Source of the DNA: Raineyella sp034933565
GTDB lineage: Bacteria; Actinomycetota; Actinomycetes; Propionibacteriales; Propionibacteriaceae
Length of the DNA: 64,000 nucleotides
Assembly: GCF_034933565.1 (NCBI RefSeq)
Contig: NZ_JAYFNG010000002.1
Span: forward strand, 1-64,000
Direction: 5' to 3'
Shown: positions 53,330-61,507 of the stretch, piece after piece
Layout of the letters: the number at the start of each line of letters is the position of its first letter
Position numbering within the stretch: position 1 is the first letter of the stretch
The notes under the pieces: generated by a model
The model's database searches: none
What the model was told of the DNA's origin: nothing
What the model saw: only the letters and a program-made list of their open reading frames with translations
Translations under genes and position numbers: made by a program

Positions 53330-53451
53330 GGCCCCCACCGTACTGGGCCGCCCCACCCCCGCGACGCGCGGGTTTGCCCGGCCCACCCGTCGGCCGCCGA
53401 CCTCAGCGGACCGGCTCAGCCGACGCCGCCGGACCCGGCGAGCACCGCCGG

Positions 53452-53524
53452 CCCCTCCGGCCTCAGTGTCCCCTCCGGCCTCAGTGTCCCCACCGCCTCG
53501 AAGTGTCCCCGCCGATCTCAGTGG
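53452..53524. repeat. 18-base tandem repeat
   Basis: CCCCTCCGGCCTCAGTGT is perfectly repeated at 53452 and 53470, followed by two decayed copies that reach the 3' end of the anti-sigma gene. Confidence 0.8.
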
Positions 53525-53949
53525 GCCCGCTTCCGCGTCCCCACGACCAGCGCCGCCGCGCCCGAGACGACCGCGATGAGGCCGAACATCCACCCCAACG
53601 GGATCAGCGCGAACGGTTCGTGCAGCAGCCCGTCCGCGTCCACCCAGCCCGGGTTGGTGGCCAGTCCGATCAGGCACCCCGCCACGCCGAGCACCGAGAC
53701 GGCGAACACGCCCAGCAGGAACGCCAGCCGCCGCCGGCGGCGCAGCAGTGCGGCCAGCGCACGCAGTGGAGCGGCCTCGGCCGAGGGGTCGGCCGATACC
53801 CCGACCCGGGTCTGCAGGTCGGCCAGTTCGCGGCTGCACGCGTCACAGCTGAGCAGATGCTCGTCGACCATGTCGCGGGTCCGGTCGGTGCACACCTTGT
53901 CGTAGTACAGCGGCAGCAGATCGTGGATCACATCGCACGACAGGTTCAT
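53518..53949 (-). CDS. zf-HC2 anti-sigma factor
   Basis: 143 residues. The N-terminal zinc-binding anti-sigma domain has CDVIHDLLPLYYDKVCTDRTRDMVDEHLLSCDACSREL, with the HxxxCxxC core. Two transmembrane helices follow (LAFLLGVFAVSVLGVAGCLIG and LGWMFGLIAVVSGAAALVVG). It should hold the cognate ECF sigma factor at the membrane. Its ATG overlaps the sigma stop (ATGA). Confidence 0.9.
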   Translation of the reverse strand: MNLSCDVIHDLLPLYYDKVCTDRTRDMVDEHLLSCDACSRELADLQTRVGVSADPSAEAAPLRALAALLRRRRRLAFLLGVFAVSVLGVAGCLIGLATNPGWVDADGLLHEPFALIPLGWMFGLIAVVSGAAALVVGTRKRAH

Positions 53950-54410
53950 TCCAGTTCCTTCCTCAGGTGCAGCTTCGCGCGGTGATAGGTGACCCTCGCC
54001 CAGCTCTCGGTCCGGCCGAAGATGCTGGCGATCTCGGCGAACGGAAGCTCCCCCAGCGCACGCAGGGAGAACACCTCCTTGTACGGCTCGCCGAGCTCGT
54101 GGAGGGCGCGATGGACCTGTCTGGCCGACTCCCGATCGGCCAGCCGGCCGACCACATCCGGGTCCGCCACGGGGGTGTCCGGGTCGGCGTCGGTGAACCG
54201 CCCCGACCGCCGCCTCTCGGAGAGGAAGACGTTCCGGGCGATCCGGCACAGCCAGGTCGGCATCGAACAGTCGCCGCGGAACCCGTCCAGGCCCTTCACC
54301 GCGCGCAGGAACGTCTCCTGGGTCACGTCCTCGGCCTCGTGGACACTCGCCCCGAGCGTGCGGACGTAGGCGTACACCTGACGGCTGTATGCCGTGTAGT
54401 CGGCCTCCAT
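53946..54410 (-). CDS. ECF-type RNA polymerase sigma factor
   Basis: 154 residues from ATG 54410. Region 2 is YSRQVYAYVRTLGASVHEAEDVTQETFLRAVKGL and region 4 is FSLRALGELPFAEIASIFGRTESWARVTYHRAKLHLRKEL. It directs RNA polymerase to stress promoters when released by the anti-sigma factor encoded directly downstream. GGAG lies eight bases before 54410; an in-frame ATG at 54434 would add eight residues. No autoregulated promoter could be recognised in the repeat-filled upstream DNA. Confidence 0.9.
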   Translation of the reverse strand: MEADYTAYSRQVYAYVRTLGASVHEAEDVTQETFLRAVKGLDGFRGDCSMPTWLCRIARNVFLSERRRSGRFTDADPDTPVADPDVVGRLADRESARQVHRALHELGEPYKEVFSLRALGELPFAEIASIFGRTESWARVTYHRAKLHLRKELE

Positions 54411-54593
54411 GTCAGCCACTCCATCACCTCGCATTCACCGGTATGACGCGCCACCCCGACATTCGTTACAGGTCGCGGCGCCGCTCGTGACAAACCCGCT
54501 CCTCGTGACCGCCCCGGCTCCGGCCGTGACGGGCCCGGCTCCGCTCGCGACCGGCCCGGCTCCGGCCGTGACCGGCCTCGGTCCCGGTCAGGG

Positions 54594-54681
54594 CGTACGC
54601 CGTCGACTTCCCGCGGTCCTTGTGATGTTCCCGCTGCCACCGGGGTATCCGCGGGAACTCAGAAACATCCGCGGATCGGCC
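54594..54681. repeat. 88-base dispersed repeat, copy A
   Basis: Matches copy B at 61210-61297 over 88 bases with six substitutions and no gaps. It contains TTCCCGCGG (54608-54616) and CCGCGGGAA (54649-54657) as inverted arms, and a third CCGCGG core. It lies upstream of the ECF sigma gene and just before a 17-base tandem array. Confidence 0.9.
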
Positions 54682-54685
54682 GGCG

Positions 54686-54822
54686 TGCCGCTCAGACCCC
54701 GGCGGCACTCAGACCCCGGCGGCACTCAGATCCCGGTGCCGCTCAGATCCCGGTGCCGCTCAGACCCAGCAGCGCTCAGACCCCGGTGCCACTCAGACCC
54801 CAGCGGCACTCAGACCCCGGTG
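54686..54822. repeat. 17-base tandem array, eight copies
   Basis: Units of the form GCCGCTCAGACCCCGGC; the CTCAGA core starts at 54691, 54708, 54725, 54742, 54759, 54775, 54792 and 54809. The last copy supplies the stop codon and final codons of the ROK regulator on the minus strand. The left neighbour is the 88-base repeat. Confidence 0.9.
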
Positions 54823-56015
54823 GCGCCCCGGCCGGGCACCGACCAGCGGGGCGGTTGGCTGTAGCCGAGGGACCGGGACGGGGGCCGGCCCAGCCGCTGA
54901 CGGAACTCGTCCACCAGGTAGAGCGCGGCGCCGACGGCGATCGGGTGCTCACGGACACTGGCCGGCACCAGGAACGTCCGTGAGTCGGTGTCGAGGAAGT
55001 CGAGTTGCTCGACCTTGCGACGCAGGTCGTCCAGTTGCGCGCCGCTGTGCGCGCCGACGTCGCCGCCGAGGACGATGGTGCAGCCGAACATCACCCGGAT
55101 GTTGTTGACGGCGATCGCCAGGTCCGTCGTGTAGCGGTCCCACACGGGCGCCAGCACCGGATCGCCGGCGGCCAGCCCGGCGAAGAAGTCCTCGACCGAG
55201 CCGTCGGTGTGCGCGGACAGCACGGTCGAGTTGCAGTACGGGTCGAGGCAGCCGTCCCGGCCGCAGTAGCAGCGCAGCCCGTCGTCGTGGATCCGCATGT
55301 GGCCGATCTCGCCGGCCAGTTCGCCGTCGCCGCGGTACATCGCGTTCTTGATCAGCACCGAGCCACCGACGCTGTGCGACAGGCTGATGTAGAAGGCGTT
55401 GTCGACCGTCGTCTTGTCCCAGAACTCCGCGAACCCGGCGGCCTCCGAGTCGTGGACCAGCCGCGTCTCGTACGGGATGTGGGCGGCGAAGTCAGCGGCG
55501 CTGAGCCCCTGGTTGTCGATCACCCGGCCGTACGTCACCCGACCGGTGGTCCCGCTGATCAGGCCGGGCACCGCGACCCCGACCCCGAGGATGAGGTCAC
55601 GGTCGACACCGGTCTGCGCGATCGTCGCCGCCACCTCGCCCCCGACGAAGGCGAAGTAGTCCTCGGAGCGCTCGAACACGCGGCGCGTACGCCGCGTGCC
55701 GAGCACCCGTCCCTCGAGATTCACCACCAGGCAGCGGACCCGGTCGCGGGTCACGTCCACCCCGACCGCGAAGCGGCCGTCCGCCACGCAGGTGTAGGCG
55801 ATCGGGCTGCGCCCGCCGTGGTCGCCCGACGACAGCTTCGCGCCCTCCTCGAGGAGCCCGGCCTCGAGAAAGTAGCTGAGGTACTTCGCGACGGTCGGCA
55901 GGCTGATCCCCAGACCGTCGGCGATGTCCTTCTTCGTCGCCAGCCCGCGCTCGCGGACGAACTCGTAGACCGCCTGCCGGGTCCTCCGCCGGGTGCTGTC
56001 GGGCGCACCAGCCAT
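54810..56015 (-). CDS. ROK-family transcriptional regulator
   Basis: 401 residues. The N-terminal winged helix reads RQAVYEFVRERGLATKKDIADGLGISLPTVAKYLSYF. The ROK domain includes GVGVAVPGLI, GDGELAGEIGHMRI and the zinc motif CYCGRDGCLDPYCN. It probably senses a sugar and controls the adjacent ABC importer. The upstream permease gene ends 56 bases before, so it may be the last gene of that operon. The last few codons come from a 17-base tandem repeat. Confidence 0.92.
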   Translation of the reverse strand: MAGAPDSTRRRTRQAVYEFVRERGLATKKDIADGLGISLPTVAKYLSYFLEAGLLEEGAKLSSGDHGGRSPIAYTCVADGRFAVGVDVTRDRVRCLVVNLEGRVLGTRRTRRVFERSEDYFAFVGGEVAATIAQTGVDRDLILGVGVAVPGLISGTTGRVTYGRVIDNQGLSAADFAAHIPYETRLVHDSEAAGFAEFWDKTTVDNAFYISLSHSVGGSVLIKNAMYRGDGELAGEIGHMRIHDDGLRCYCGRDGCLDPYCNSTVLSAHTDGSVEDFFAGLAAGDPVLAPVWDRYTTDLAIAVNNIRVMFGCTIVLGGDVGAHSGAQLDDLRRKVEQLDFLDTDSRTFLVPASVREHPIAVGAALYLVDEFRQRLGRPPSRSLGYSQPPRWSVPGRGATGV

Positions 56016-56071
56016 CGCCTTGTCTCCGCTCCCTCGTCCGTGGACCTCCCCCGGGCCCAACGTTAGGGGGA

Positions 56072-57097
56072 TCAGCTGCGGGAGTTGTACAGATTCCGCG
56101 ACGCGTCGATCAGCACGGCCACGAAGATCATCAGGCCGCCGGCCAGGGTGATCAGGGTCGACTGGATGCCGAGCACCGCCAGGCCCACCTGGATGACGGT
56201 GAGCAGCAGGGTGCCGGCGAGGACGCCGATCATGTTGCCCCGGCCGCCGGTCAGGCTGACGCCGCCGATGACCGCGGCGGCGATCACCTGCATCTCGTAC
56301 GTGGTGCCGAAGGAGGACGTCACCGCGCCCATGTAACCCGACAGCAGCCAGCCGGCCAGGCCGGACAGCAGGCCGGACACGACGTACGCCCCGATCTTGA
56401 CCCGGTCGACGTCGATGCCGGCGATGTAGGCGCCGCGCGGGTTGCCGCCGACGGCGAACAGGCCGCGGCCGAAGCGGGTCCGCTCCCAGATGATGTAGAA
56501 CACCGCGAACACGACGATCAGCACGATCGGCAGGGCCGGGAAGGCACCGATCCGGCCCTGGCTGACGAACTTGTACGAGGCGGGCAGGGAGGTGATGCTC
56601 TTGCCGCTGGTGATGGCCAGCAGCGCGCCCTGCAGCACCATGTTCATCGCCAGGGTGGCGATCAGTGCGTTGGCCCGCAACTTCGTGACGATCAGGCCGT
56701 TGACCAGGCCGACGAGCGAGCCGACGACCAGGATCAGCAGGATCGCCAGCGGCACCGGCAGGCCGGCCTTCATCGCCATCACCCCGAGCAGGGCGGAGAA
56801 GCCCGCGGTGCCGACGGTGGCGAGGTTGATGTCGCCGAGCAGGATCACCATCGAGATGGAGATGGCGAGGATGCCGAGCACGGTCGCCTGGACCAGGATG
56901 TTGGACAGGATGCCGAACGAGTAGAACGACGGCTTGAAGATGCCCATGATGACGATGGCGAGGACCAGCAGGATCCACACCGCCTGGTCCATGGAGAAGT
57001 CGAGCACCTTGCGGGCGATCGAGCCGACCGCACGGCCCGCCGGCGCGCTCGCCGGTGCCGTCGTGTCGGTCGGCCCGGTGGTGGATGTCGTCGACAT
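56072..57097 (-). CDS. ribose/monosaccharide-type ABC importer permease
   Basis: 341 residues, about nine or ten transmembrane helices, RbsC/BPD_transp_2 family. Motifs are LGDINLATVGTAGFSALLGVMAM near the N-terminus, NGLIVTKLRANALIATLAM and AAAVIGGVSLTGGRGNMIGVLAG, the segment that contacts the ATPase. It starts three bases after the ATPase stop. Confidence 0.94.
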   Translation of the reverse strand: MSTTSTTGPTDTTAPASAPAGRAVGSIARKVLDFSMDQAVWILLVLAIVIMGIFKPSFYSFGILSNILVQATVLGILAISISMVILLGDINLATVGTAGFSALLGVMAMKAGLPVPLAILLILVVGSLVGLVNGLIVTKLRANALIATLAMNMVLQGALLAITSGKSITSLPASYKFVSQGRIGAFPALPIVLIVVFAVFYIIWERTRFGRGLFAVGGNPRGAYIAGIDVDRVKIGAYVVSGLLSGLAGWLLSGYMGAVTSSFGTTYEMQVIAAAVIGGVSLTGGRGNMIGVLAGTLLLTVIQVGLAVLGIQSTLITLAGGLMIFVAVLIDASRNLYNSRS

Positions 57098-57100
57098 GAT

Positions 57101-58606
57101 CTATGCCGCCTCCTTCGCGCGATCGCGGATCGCCGTCAATTGGTCGATGGTGACGCCCTTGTTCTCCAGCACCGACGCGACCCGGCCCTCGTCGAAGAAG
57201 ACCAGGCGGTCGGCGACGCGGAGGAGCTCCTCGTAGTCGTTGGTGAGGTAGATGGTGCTCATCCCGGCGCGGGTGAGCTCGAGCACCGTGGAGATGATCT
57301 CCTCGCGGCTCTTGATGTCGATGCCGACGGTCGGCTCGTCGAGGATGAGGAGCCGGGGGTCGGTGCTCAGCAGCCGGCTGACGATGACCTTCTGCTGGTT
57401 GCCGCCGGACAGGCTGGTGATGTCGTCCTCGACAGAGCTGCAGCGGATCTTCAGCGCCTTGCGGTAGTCGTCGGCCACCGACCGGCGCAGCGCCAGGTCG
57501 AGGAACCCGCCGGCCCGGCGCAGCTTGCCGGCGTAGCTGCTGATGCCGATGTTCTCCTCGACGTCGAAGGTCGGCATGATGCCCTCGCGGTGCCGGTCGT
57601 ACGAGATGTACGCGATGCCGTGCCGGATGGCCTCGGCGGGGCTGGTCAGCCGTAGCTGTTGCCCGCCGACGAGGATCGTGCCTGCGGTGAGCTTCTCGAT
57701 CCCGAACAGGGTCCGGCAGAACTCCCGGGCCCCCGAGCCGGGGAACCCGATCACCCCGAGGATCTCGCCGCGGCGGACGGACAGCGAGACGCCCCGCAGG
57801 TCCTTGCTCCGCAGCTCCTCGGCCCGGAGGAACTCGGCGTCCTCCGGCGGGGCCTCGTCGGGCCGGCGGCGCGACAGCTCGACCTCCTCGCCGGCGACCA
57901 GGCCGGCCAGGTGCGCCTCGGAGACGTCCTCGAGGTCGTCGACCGGGTACATCCGCCCGTCGCGCAGCACCGAGATCGAGTCGGACAGCTCGAGCACCTC
58001 GCCCAGGTAGTGGGAGATGAAGATGAAGGCGGTGCCCCTCGCCCTCAGGTCGCGGACGAACTCGAACAGCTCGGCCCGCTCGCGGTTGGTCAGCGCGGTG
58101 GTGGGCTCATCGAGGATGATCAGCTTCGCGCCGCTGTGCATGGCGCGGATGATGTTCAGCTTGCGGGCGTCGATCGAGCTGAGCTCGCGGACCGGGGTGC
58201 GTGGGTCGACCTCGAGGCCGTACGCCGCGAGCTCCTCGGCGGCGTCGTGGTTGATCCTCGTCCAGTCGACCAGGCCCCGGCGGGTCGGCAGGACGCCGGT
58301 GAAGATGTTCTCGGCGACGGTGAGGTCGGGGAACGAGTTCTCGTGCTGGGGGACCAGCCGGATGCCGAGCTCCTGGCGGGCGAAGATGTTCAGCGGGCGC
58401 AGGTCGCGGCCCTCGAACAGGACCTCACCGGTGGTGGGCGGGTAGATGCCGGCGATGATGTTCACCAGGGTCGACTTGCCCGCGCCGTTGCGGCCGAGCA
58501 GGGAGTGGATCTCGCCGGGGTGGATGACGAGGTCCGCGTCCGACAGTGCGCGGGTGGCCCCGAACACCTTCGAGACTCCGCGGACCTGCAGCAGTACGTC
58601 AGTCAT
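57101..58606 (-). CDS. sugar ABC importer ATPase with two nucleotide-binding domains
   Basis: 501 residues of the RbsA/MglA type. The first domain has GRNGAGKSTLVNI and LDEPTTALT; the second has GFPGSGAREF in place of a canonical P-loop, LSGGNQQKVIVSR and LILDEPTVGID. This asymmetry is normal for the family. The ATG at 58606 is chosen because the domain starts there (MTDVLLQVRGVSKVF). Substrate-binding protein and permease flank it. Confidence 0.95.
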   Translation of the reverse strand: MTDVLLQVRGVSKVFGATRALSDADLVIHPGEIHSLLGRNGAGKSTLVNIIAGIYPPTTGEVLFEGRDLRPLNIFARQELGIRLVPQHENSFPDLTVAENIFTGVLPTRRGLVDWTRINHDAAEELAAYGLEVDPRTPVRELSSIDARKLNIIRAMHSGAKLIILDEPTTALTNRERAELFEFVRDLRARGTAFIFISHYLGEVLELSDSISVLRDGRMYPVDDLEDVSEAHLAGLVAGEEVELSRRRPDEAPPEDAEFLRAEELRSKDLRGVSLSVRRGEILGVIGFPGSGAREFCRTLFGIEKLTAGTILVGGQQLRLTSPAEAIRHGIAYISYDRHREGIMPTFDVEENIGISSYAGKLRRAGGFLDLALRRSVADDYRKALKIRCSSVEDDITSLSGGNQQKVIVSRLLSTDPRLLILDEPTVGIDIKSREEIISTVLELTRAGMSTIYLTNDYEELLRVADRLVFFDEGRVASVLENKGVTIDQLTAIRDRAKEAA

Positions 58607-58663
58607 GGGTCGCTCCGGCCGCCGGGTGCCGGCCGCCACGGCGACGGCCGGCACCCGATCGGG

Positions 58664-59758
58664 TCACTTGCTCGCGTTGCCCCAGATCAGGGGGTTGTCC
58701 GCAGAGGAGGCGTCGACCACCACGGGGTCGAGCATGACGGTCGGGCCGGACTCGCCCTGGGTGAAGGTGACCTCCTTGTTGAGGTACTGGCCCTTGGGGG
58801 TGAAGGTGCCCGAGGTCGGCACAGCCTGTCCCTGCATCGGGTACGCGTGCAGGATCTCGGCGGCGATGCCCCCGACACCGAAGACGTCGATGGCGACCTC
58901 GCGGTCGACGTAGCCGTCCTTGACCAGCTTGAGGATGTCACCGAGGCCGTCGTGGGAAATGATCATCACGTGGCCCTCGGTGCCCTCCTTCTGCCACAGG
59001 TTGTTCGTCCGGAGCGACTCGATGACGCCGAGGGTGGCGGTGTCGGTCGGCGTGTTGACCAGGTCGATCGTCCGGCCGGCGGCCTTCTGGTCGGCGATCA
59101 CGTTGTTGAGGGCGCTGGTGGCCTTGTCGGCCTGCGGGGCACCGAGCACGGAGATCAGCTTGATGTCGGGGTACTTCTTGATCACGCTCTCGAAGCCCTC
59201 GGCACGGTCCTTGAACACCTGGGAGACGACCTCGCCGTAGAGGTCGACGACGACACCCTTGGGCTGGCCGTACTTCTTGGTCAGCATCTCGACGGCCTGC
59301 TCACCTGCCAGTTGGCCCGACTTCTTGGAGTCGAAGAGGACCGAGACGTCCACCTGGGAGTTGTTGGCCTTGTTGTCGACCACGGCGACCGGGATCTTGG
59401 CATCCTTGGCCCGGGTCAGCACGTCGGTGACCGAGTCACTGTCGTACGGGTTGACGACGATGGCGGCCGGCTTGATGTTCTGGACGAGGTTGTTGAGCTG
59501 GTCGTTCTGCTTGGCCGCGTCCGCCTCGGCGACGACGACCTTGCCGGTGTAGCCGAGCAGCTTGGCGGCGTCGGTGACGCCCTGCGCCATCGCGACGTGC
59601 ACCTGCTCGGTGGAGTTCTTCGTGGAGTACCAGATCTCACCCTGGGACCCGCCGGCCGAGCCGCCGGTGGAGGGTGACGCGCTGTTGGCGCCGGTGGAAC
59701 ATGCCGTGAGGGACAGTGCCACGGCGACGAGGGCGGCGGCGACGCCGATTTTCTTCAT
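58664..59758 (-). CDS. substrate-binding lipoprotein of the sugar ABC importer
   Basis: 364 residues. A signal peptide with lipobox LTAC (MKKIGVAAALVAVALSLTAC) is followed by a Ser/Gly linker and a type I periplasmic binding fold of the RbsB class: VHVAMAQGVTDAAKLLGYTG, KPAAIVVNPYDSDSVTDVL and VAVVDNKANNSQVDVSVLFD. It captures a sugar or polyol outside the membrane and delivers it to the permease. Nine bases separate GAGAG from the ATG. Direct repeats lie in its upstream region. Confidence 0.94.
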   Translation of the reverse strand: MKKIGVAAALVAVALSLTACSTGANSASPSTGGSAGGSQGEIWYSTKNSTEQVHVAMAQGVTDAAKLLGYTGKVVVAEADAAKQNDQLNNLVQNIKPAAIVVNPYDSDSVTDVLTRAKDAKIPVAVVDNKANNSQVDVSVLFDSKKSGQLAGEQAVEMLTKKYGQPKGVVVDLYGEVVSQVFKDRAEGFESVIKKYPDIKLISVLGAPQADKATSALNNVIADQKAAGRTIDLVNTPTDTATLGVIESLRTNNLWQKEGTEGHVMIISHDGLGDILKLVKDGYVDREVAIDVFGVGGIAAEILHAYPMQGQAVPTSGTFTPKGQYLNKEVTFTQGESGPTVMLDPVVVDASSADNPLIWGNASK

Positions 59759-59793
59759 GGGGATTCGCTCTCTCTTGCAGCGGAAAGGACGGG

Positions 59794-59832
59794 TGAAGAC
59801 GGGTGAAACAGGTGTGAAGACGGGTGAAACAG
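59794..59832 (-). promoter_or_regulatory. 21-base-period direct repeats upstream of the binding-protein gene
   Basis: TGAAGACGGGTGAAACAG occurs at 59794 and 59815, and a partial copy precedes them. They lie 36-75 bases before the start codon. A 21-base period is two helical turns, suitable for a dimeric activator or repressor. The ROK protein is one candidate; slippage is the alternative. Confidence 0.45.
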
Positions 59833-60211
59833 AAAGACGTGGAACGGAAGAGACGTGCTCGTGGGCGACGCCCTCGTGGAGGAGGACGTGCTCGTGGAAG
59901 GCGTGCTCGTGGCGGGACCCGGCCCTACCCGGTGGTCCGGGGGATGGTCCGGGGTGGTCGACCGACCGTGCGTTGGGTGGGAGGGGCGGGATCGTCCGGT
60001 GACGTCCCGGCCCGGGCGTACGTCGCCGAGCAGCGTACGTCTTGCGGGTCATGCCGAGGCCCTGTGCCCGCGGTGCCCGACGAGAGTGCCGGGCGGAGCG
60101 GTCCAGGCGGAGCGGTCCAGGCGGAGCGGTTCCGGACGGTACCGATCTCCGACGGTGCGGATCCCGGACCGTACGGACCTCAGACCGTACGGGATCCCGG
60201 ACGTGGAGGGC
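59833..60211. other. repeat-filled gap upstream of the ABC importer
   Basis: No gene is supported between 59759 and 60211. GTGCTCGTGG repeats occur near 59855-59910, and GGCGGAGCGGTCCA is repeated three times at 60092, 60106 and 60120. It separates the dehydrogenase from the importer genes that follow on the same strand. Confidence 0.6.
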
Positions 60212-60976
60212 TCAGACGGTGACGAAGCAGCCGTCGATGATCAGGTCGGCGCCGGAGGTGTAGGTCGAGGCGTCCGACAGCAGATAGATGACCGCGCCGG
60301 CGAGCTCGTCCGGGTTGCCCATCCGCTTGAACGGGATCATTTCGGTCCAGATCTCGCGCCAGTCCTGGCGGACGTTGCCGGTCATCTCCGTGTTGATGTA
60401 GCCCGGGCTGATCGAGTTGACCCGGATGCCGAGCGGGGCCCACTCCACGGCGAGCGACTTCGTCAGGTGCATGACGCCGGCCTTGGAGGAGTTGTACGAG
60501 GCCTGCCCCTGCGGAATGTTGACGATCGTGGCGGACATCGACGCGGTGTTGACGATGTTGCCGCGCTTGCCCTGCGCGACGAGGTAGCGGGCGAACGCCT
60601 GCGCGACGAAGAAGATGCCGTTCAGGTTGACGTTCACCACGGTGGTGAAGTCCGCCGGTGTGCAGTCCAGCGCCGGCTTGTGCAGGCAGATGCCCGCGTT
60701 GTTGAACAACAGGTCCAGTGTGCCCATCTCGGCGGCCGCCTGCTCGATGGCCTGCGCCACCCCGTCCGGATCGGTGACGTCACACTGCACCGCCATGGCC
60801 CGTACGCCGTGCTCGGCGGCGATCTGCGCGGCGACCTCGCCGGCGTCCGCCATGTCGAGGATCACGACGTCCGACCCCTGTGCGGCGAGCCGGTGCGACA
60901 CCACCTTGCCGATGCCCTGGCGACCACCGGTCACGACCGTGACCTTGCCCGCCAGTGAGAAGCGATCCGAGTCCAT
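60212..60976 (-). CDS. SDR-family polyol/sugar dehydrogenase
   Basis: 254 residues, classical SDR. VTVVTGGRQGIGKVVSHRL binds NAD(P), with NNAGICLHKP, NTASMSATIV and YNSSKAGVMHL (catalytic Ser, Tyr and Lys). SPGYINTEMTG and the end TSGADLIIDGC resemble D-arabinitol/sorbitol dehydrogenases. It lies upstream of the sugar ABC importer in the same direction, so it probably oxidises the imported substrate; the substrate is not known. GGGAG precedes the ATG at 60976. Confidence 0.9.
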   Translation of the reverse strand: MDSDRFSLAGKVTVVTGGRQGIGKVVSHRLAAQGSDVVILDMADAGEVAAQIAAEHGVRAMAVQCDVTDPDGVAQAIEQAAAEMGTLDLLFNNAGICLHKPALDCTPADFTTVVNVNLNGIFFVAQAFARYLVAQGKRGNIVNTASMSATIVNIPQGQASYNSSKAGVMHLTKSLAVEWAPLGIRVNSISPGYINTEMTGNVRQDWREIWTEMIPFKRMGNPDELAGAVIYLLSDASTYTSGADLIIDGCFVTV

Positions 60977-61063
60977 ACCCACTCCCAACCTTCGCACCCT
61001 TGCGACCTGGAACCGGCCACTTCGTTGTGACCTGAGAGTTCAAGAAAGGCGTTTCGTAAAATG

Positions 61064-61100
61064 AGTTTAAGATCTCTCGATGACGGCTGTCAAGAGATCT
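61064..61100 (-). promoter_or_regulatory. promoter and palindromic operator of the dehydrogenase gene
   Basis: On the minus strand TTGACA (61088-61093) and TAAACT (61064-61069) are 18 bases apart, an almost consensus promoter. AGATCTCT (61070-61077) and AGAGATCT (61093-61100) form a perfect inverted repeat that brackets the spacer, so a bound dimer would block the promoter. The A/T content is exceptional for this window. Confidence 0.75.
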
Positions 61101-61209
61101 GCGGGAGGTCCTACGGGGTTGCCGGGCGGCAGGCGGCAGGCGGCAGGCGGCAGCATGATCGTGCCCGGCAGCGTCCACGCGGCTCGGGCAGCGTCCACGC
61201 GGCTCGGGA

Positions 61210-61297
61210 CGTACACCGACGGGTTCCCGCGGTCCTTGTGACGTTCCCGCTGCCACCGGGGTATCCGCGGGAACTCAGAAACGTCCGCGGATCGGCC
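61210..61297. repeat. 88-base dispersed repeat, copy B
   Basis: Same orientation and length as copy A at 54594-54681, 82 of 88 bases identical. It is followed directly by a 31-base tandem repeat. It lies between the dehydrogenase promoter and dinB. Confidence 0.9.
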
Positions 61298-61362
61298 ACC
61301 AGGCCCGTGAGTCGCCCACATATCGGCCACCAGGTCCGTGAGTCGCGCACATATCGGCCACC
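61291..61362. repeat. 31-base tandem repeat
   Basis: A unit beginning ATCGGCCACCAGG is repeated at 61291 and 61322, with a partial third copy at 61353. The first copy overlaps the end of the 88-base element. The rest of 61363-61507 shows no gene. Confidence 0.8.
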
Positions 61363-61507
61363 GACCCATGGGTCACCCACCCATCGGCCGCCCACCGGTA
61401 AGGTCGCCACGGTCTTGCACCGCCCCACCCGGCATCGGCGCCCGGTGGACCGCCACGGCCTCGGGCTGACCGCGACCGGTGCGCTCAGAGCACGGGCAGA
61501 GCGTCGC

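Noticed and set aside
54435..54809. Conserved peptide encoded by the 88-base repeat (ADVSEFPRIPRWQRE in one frame of both copies)
   Set aside because: The differences between copies change amino acids and there is no start or ribosome-binding site in common; better explained as a non-coding repeat.
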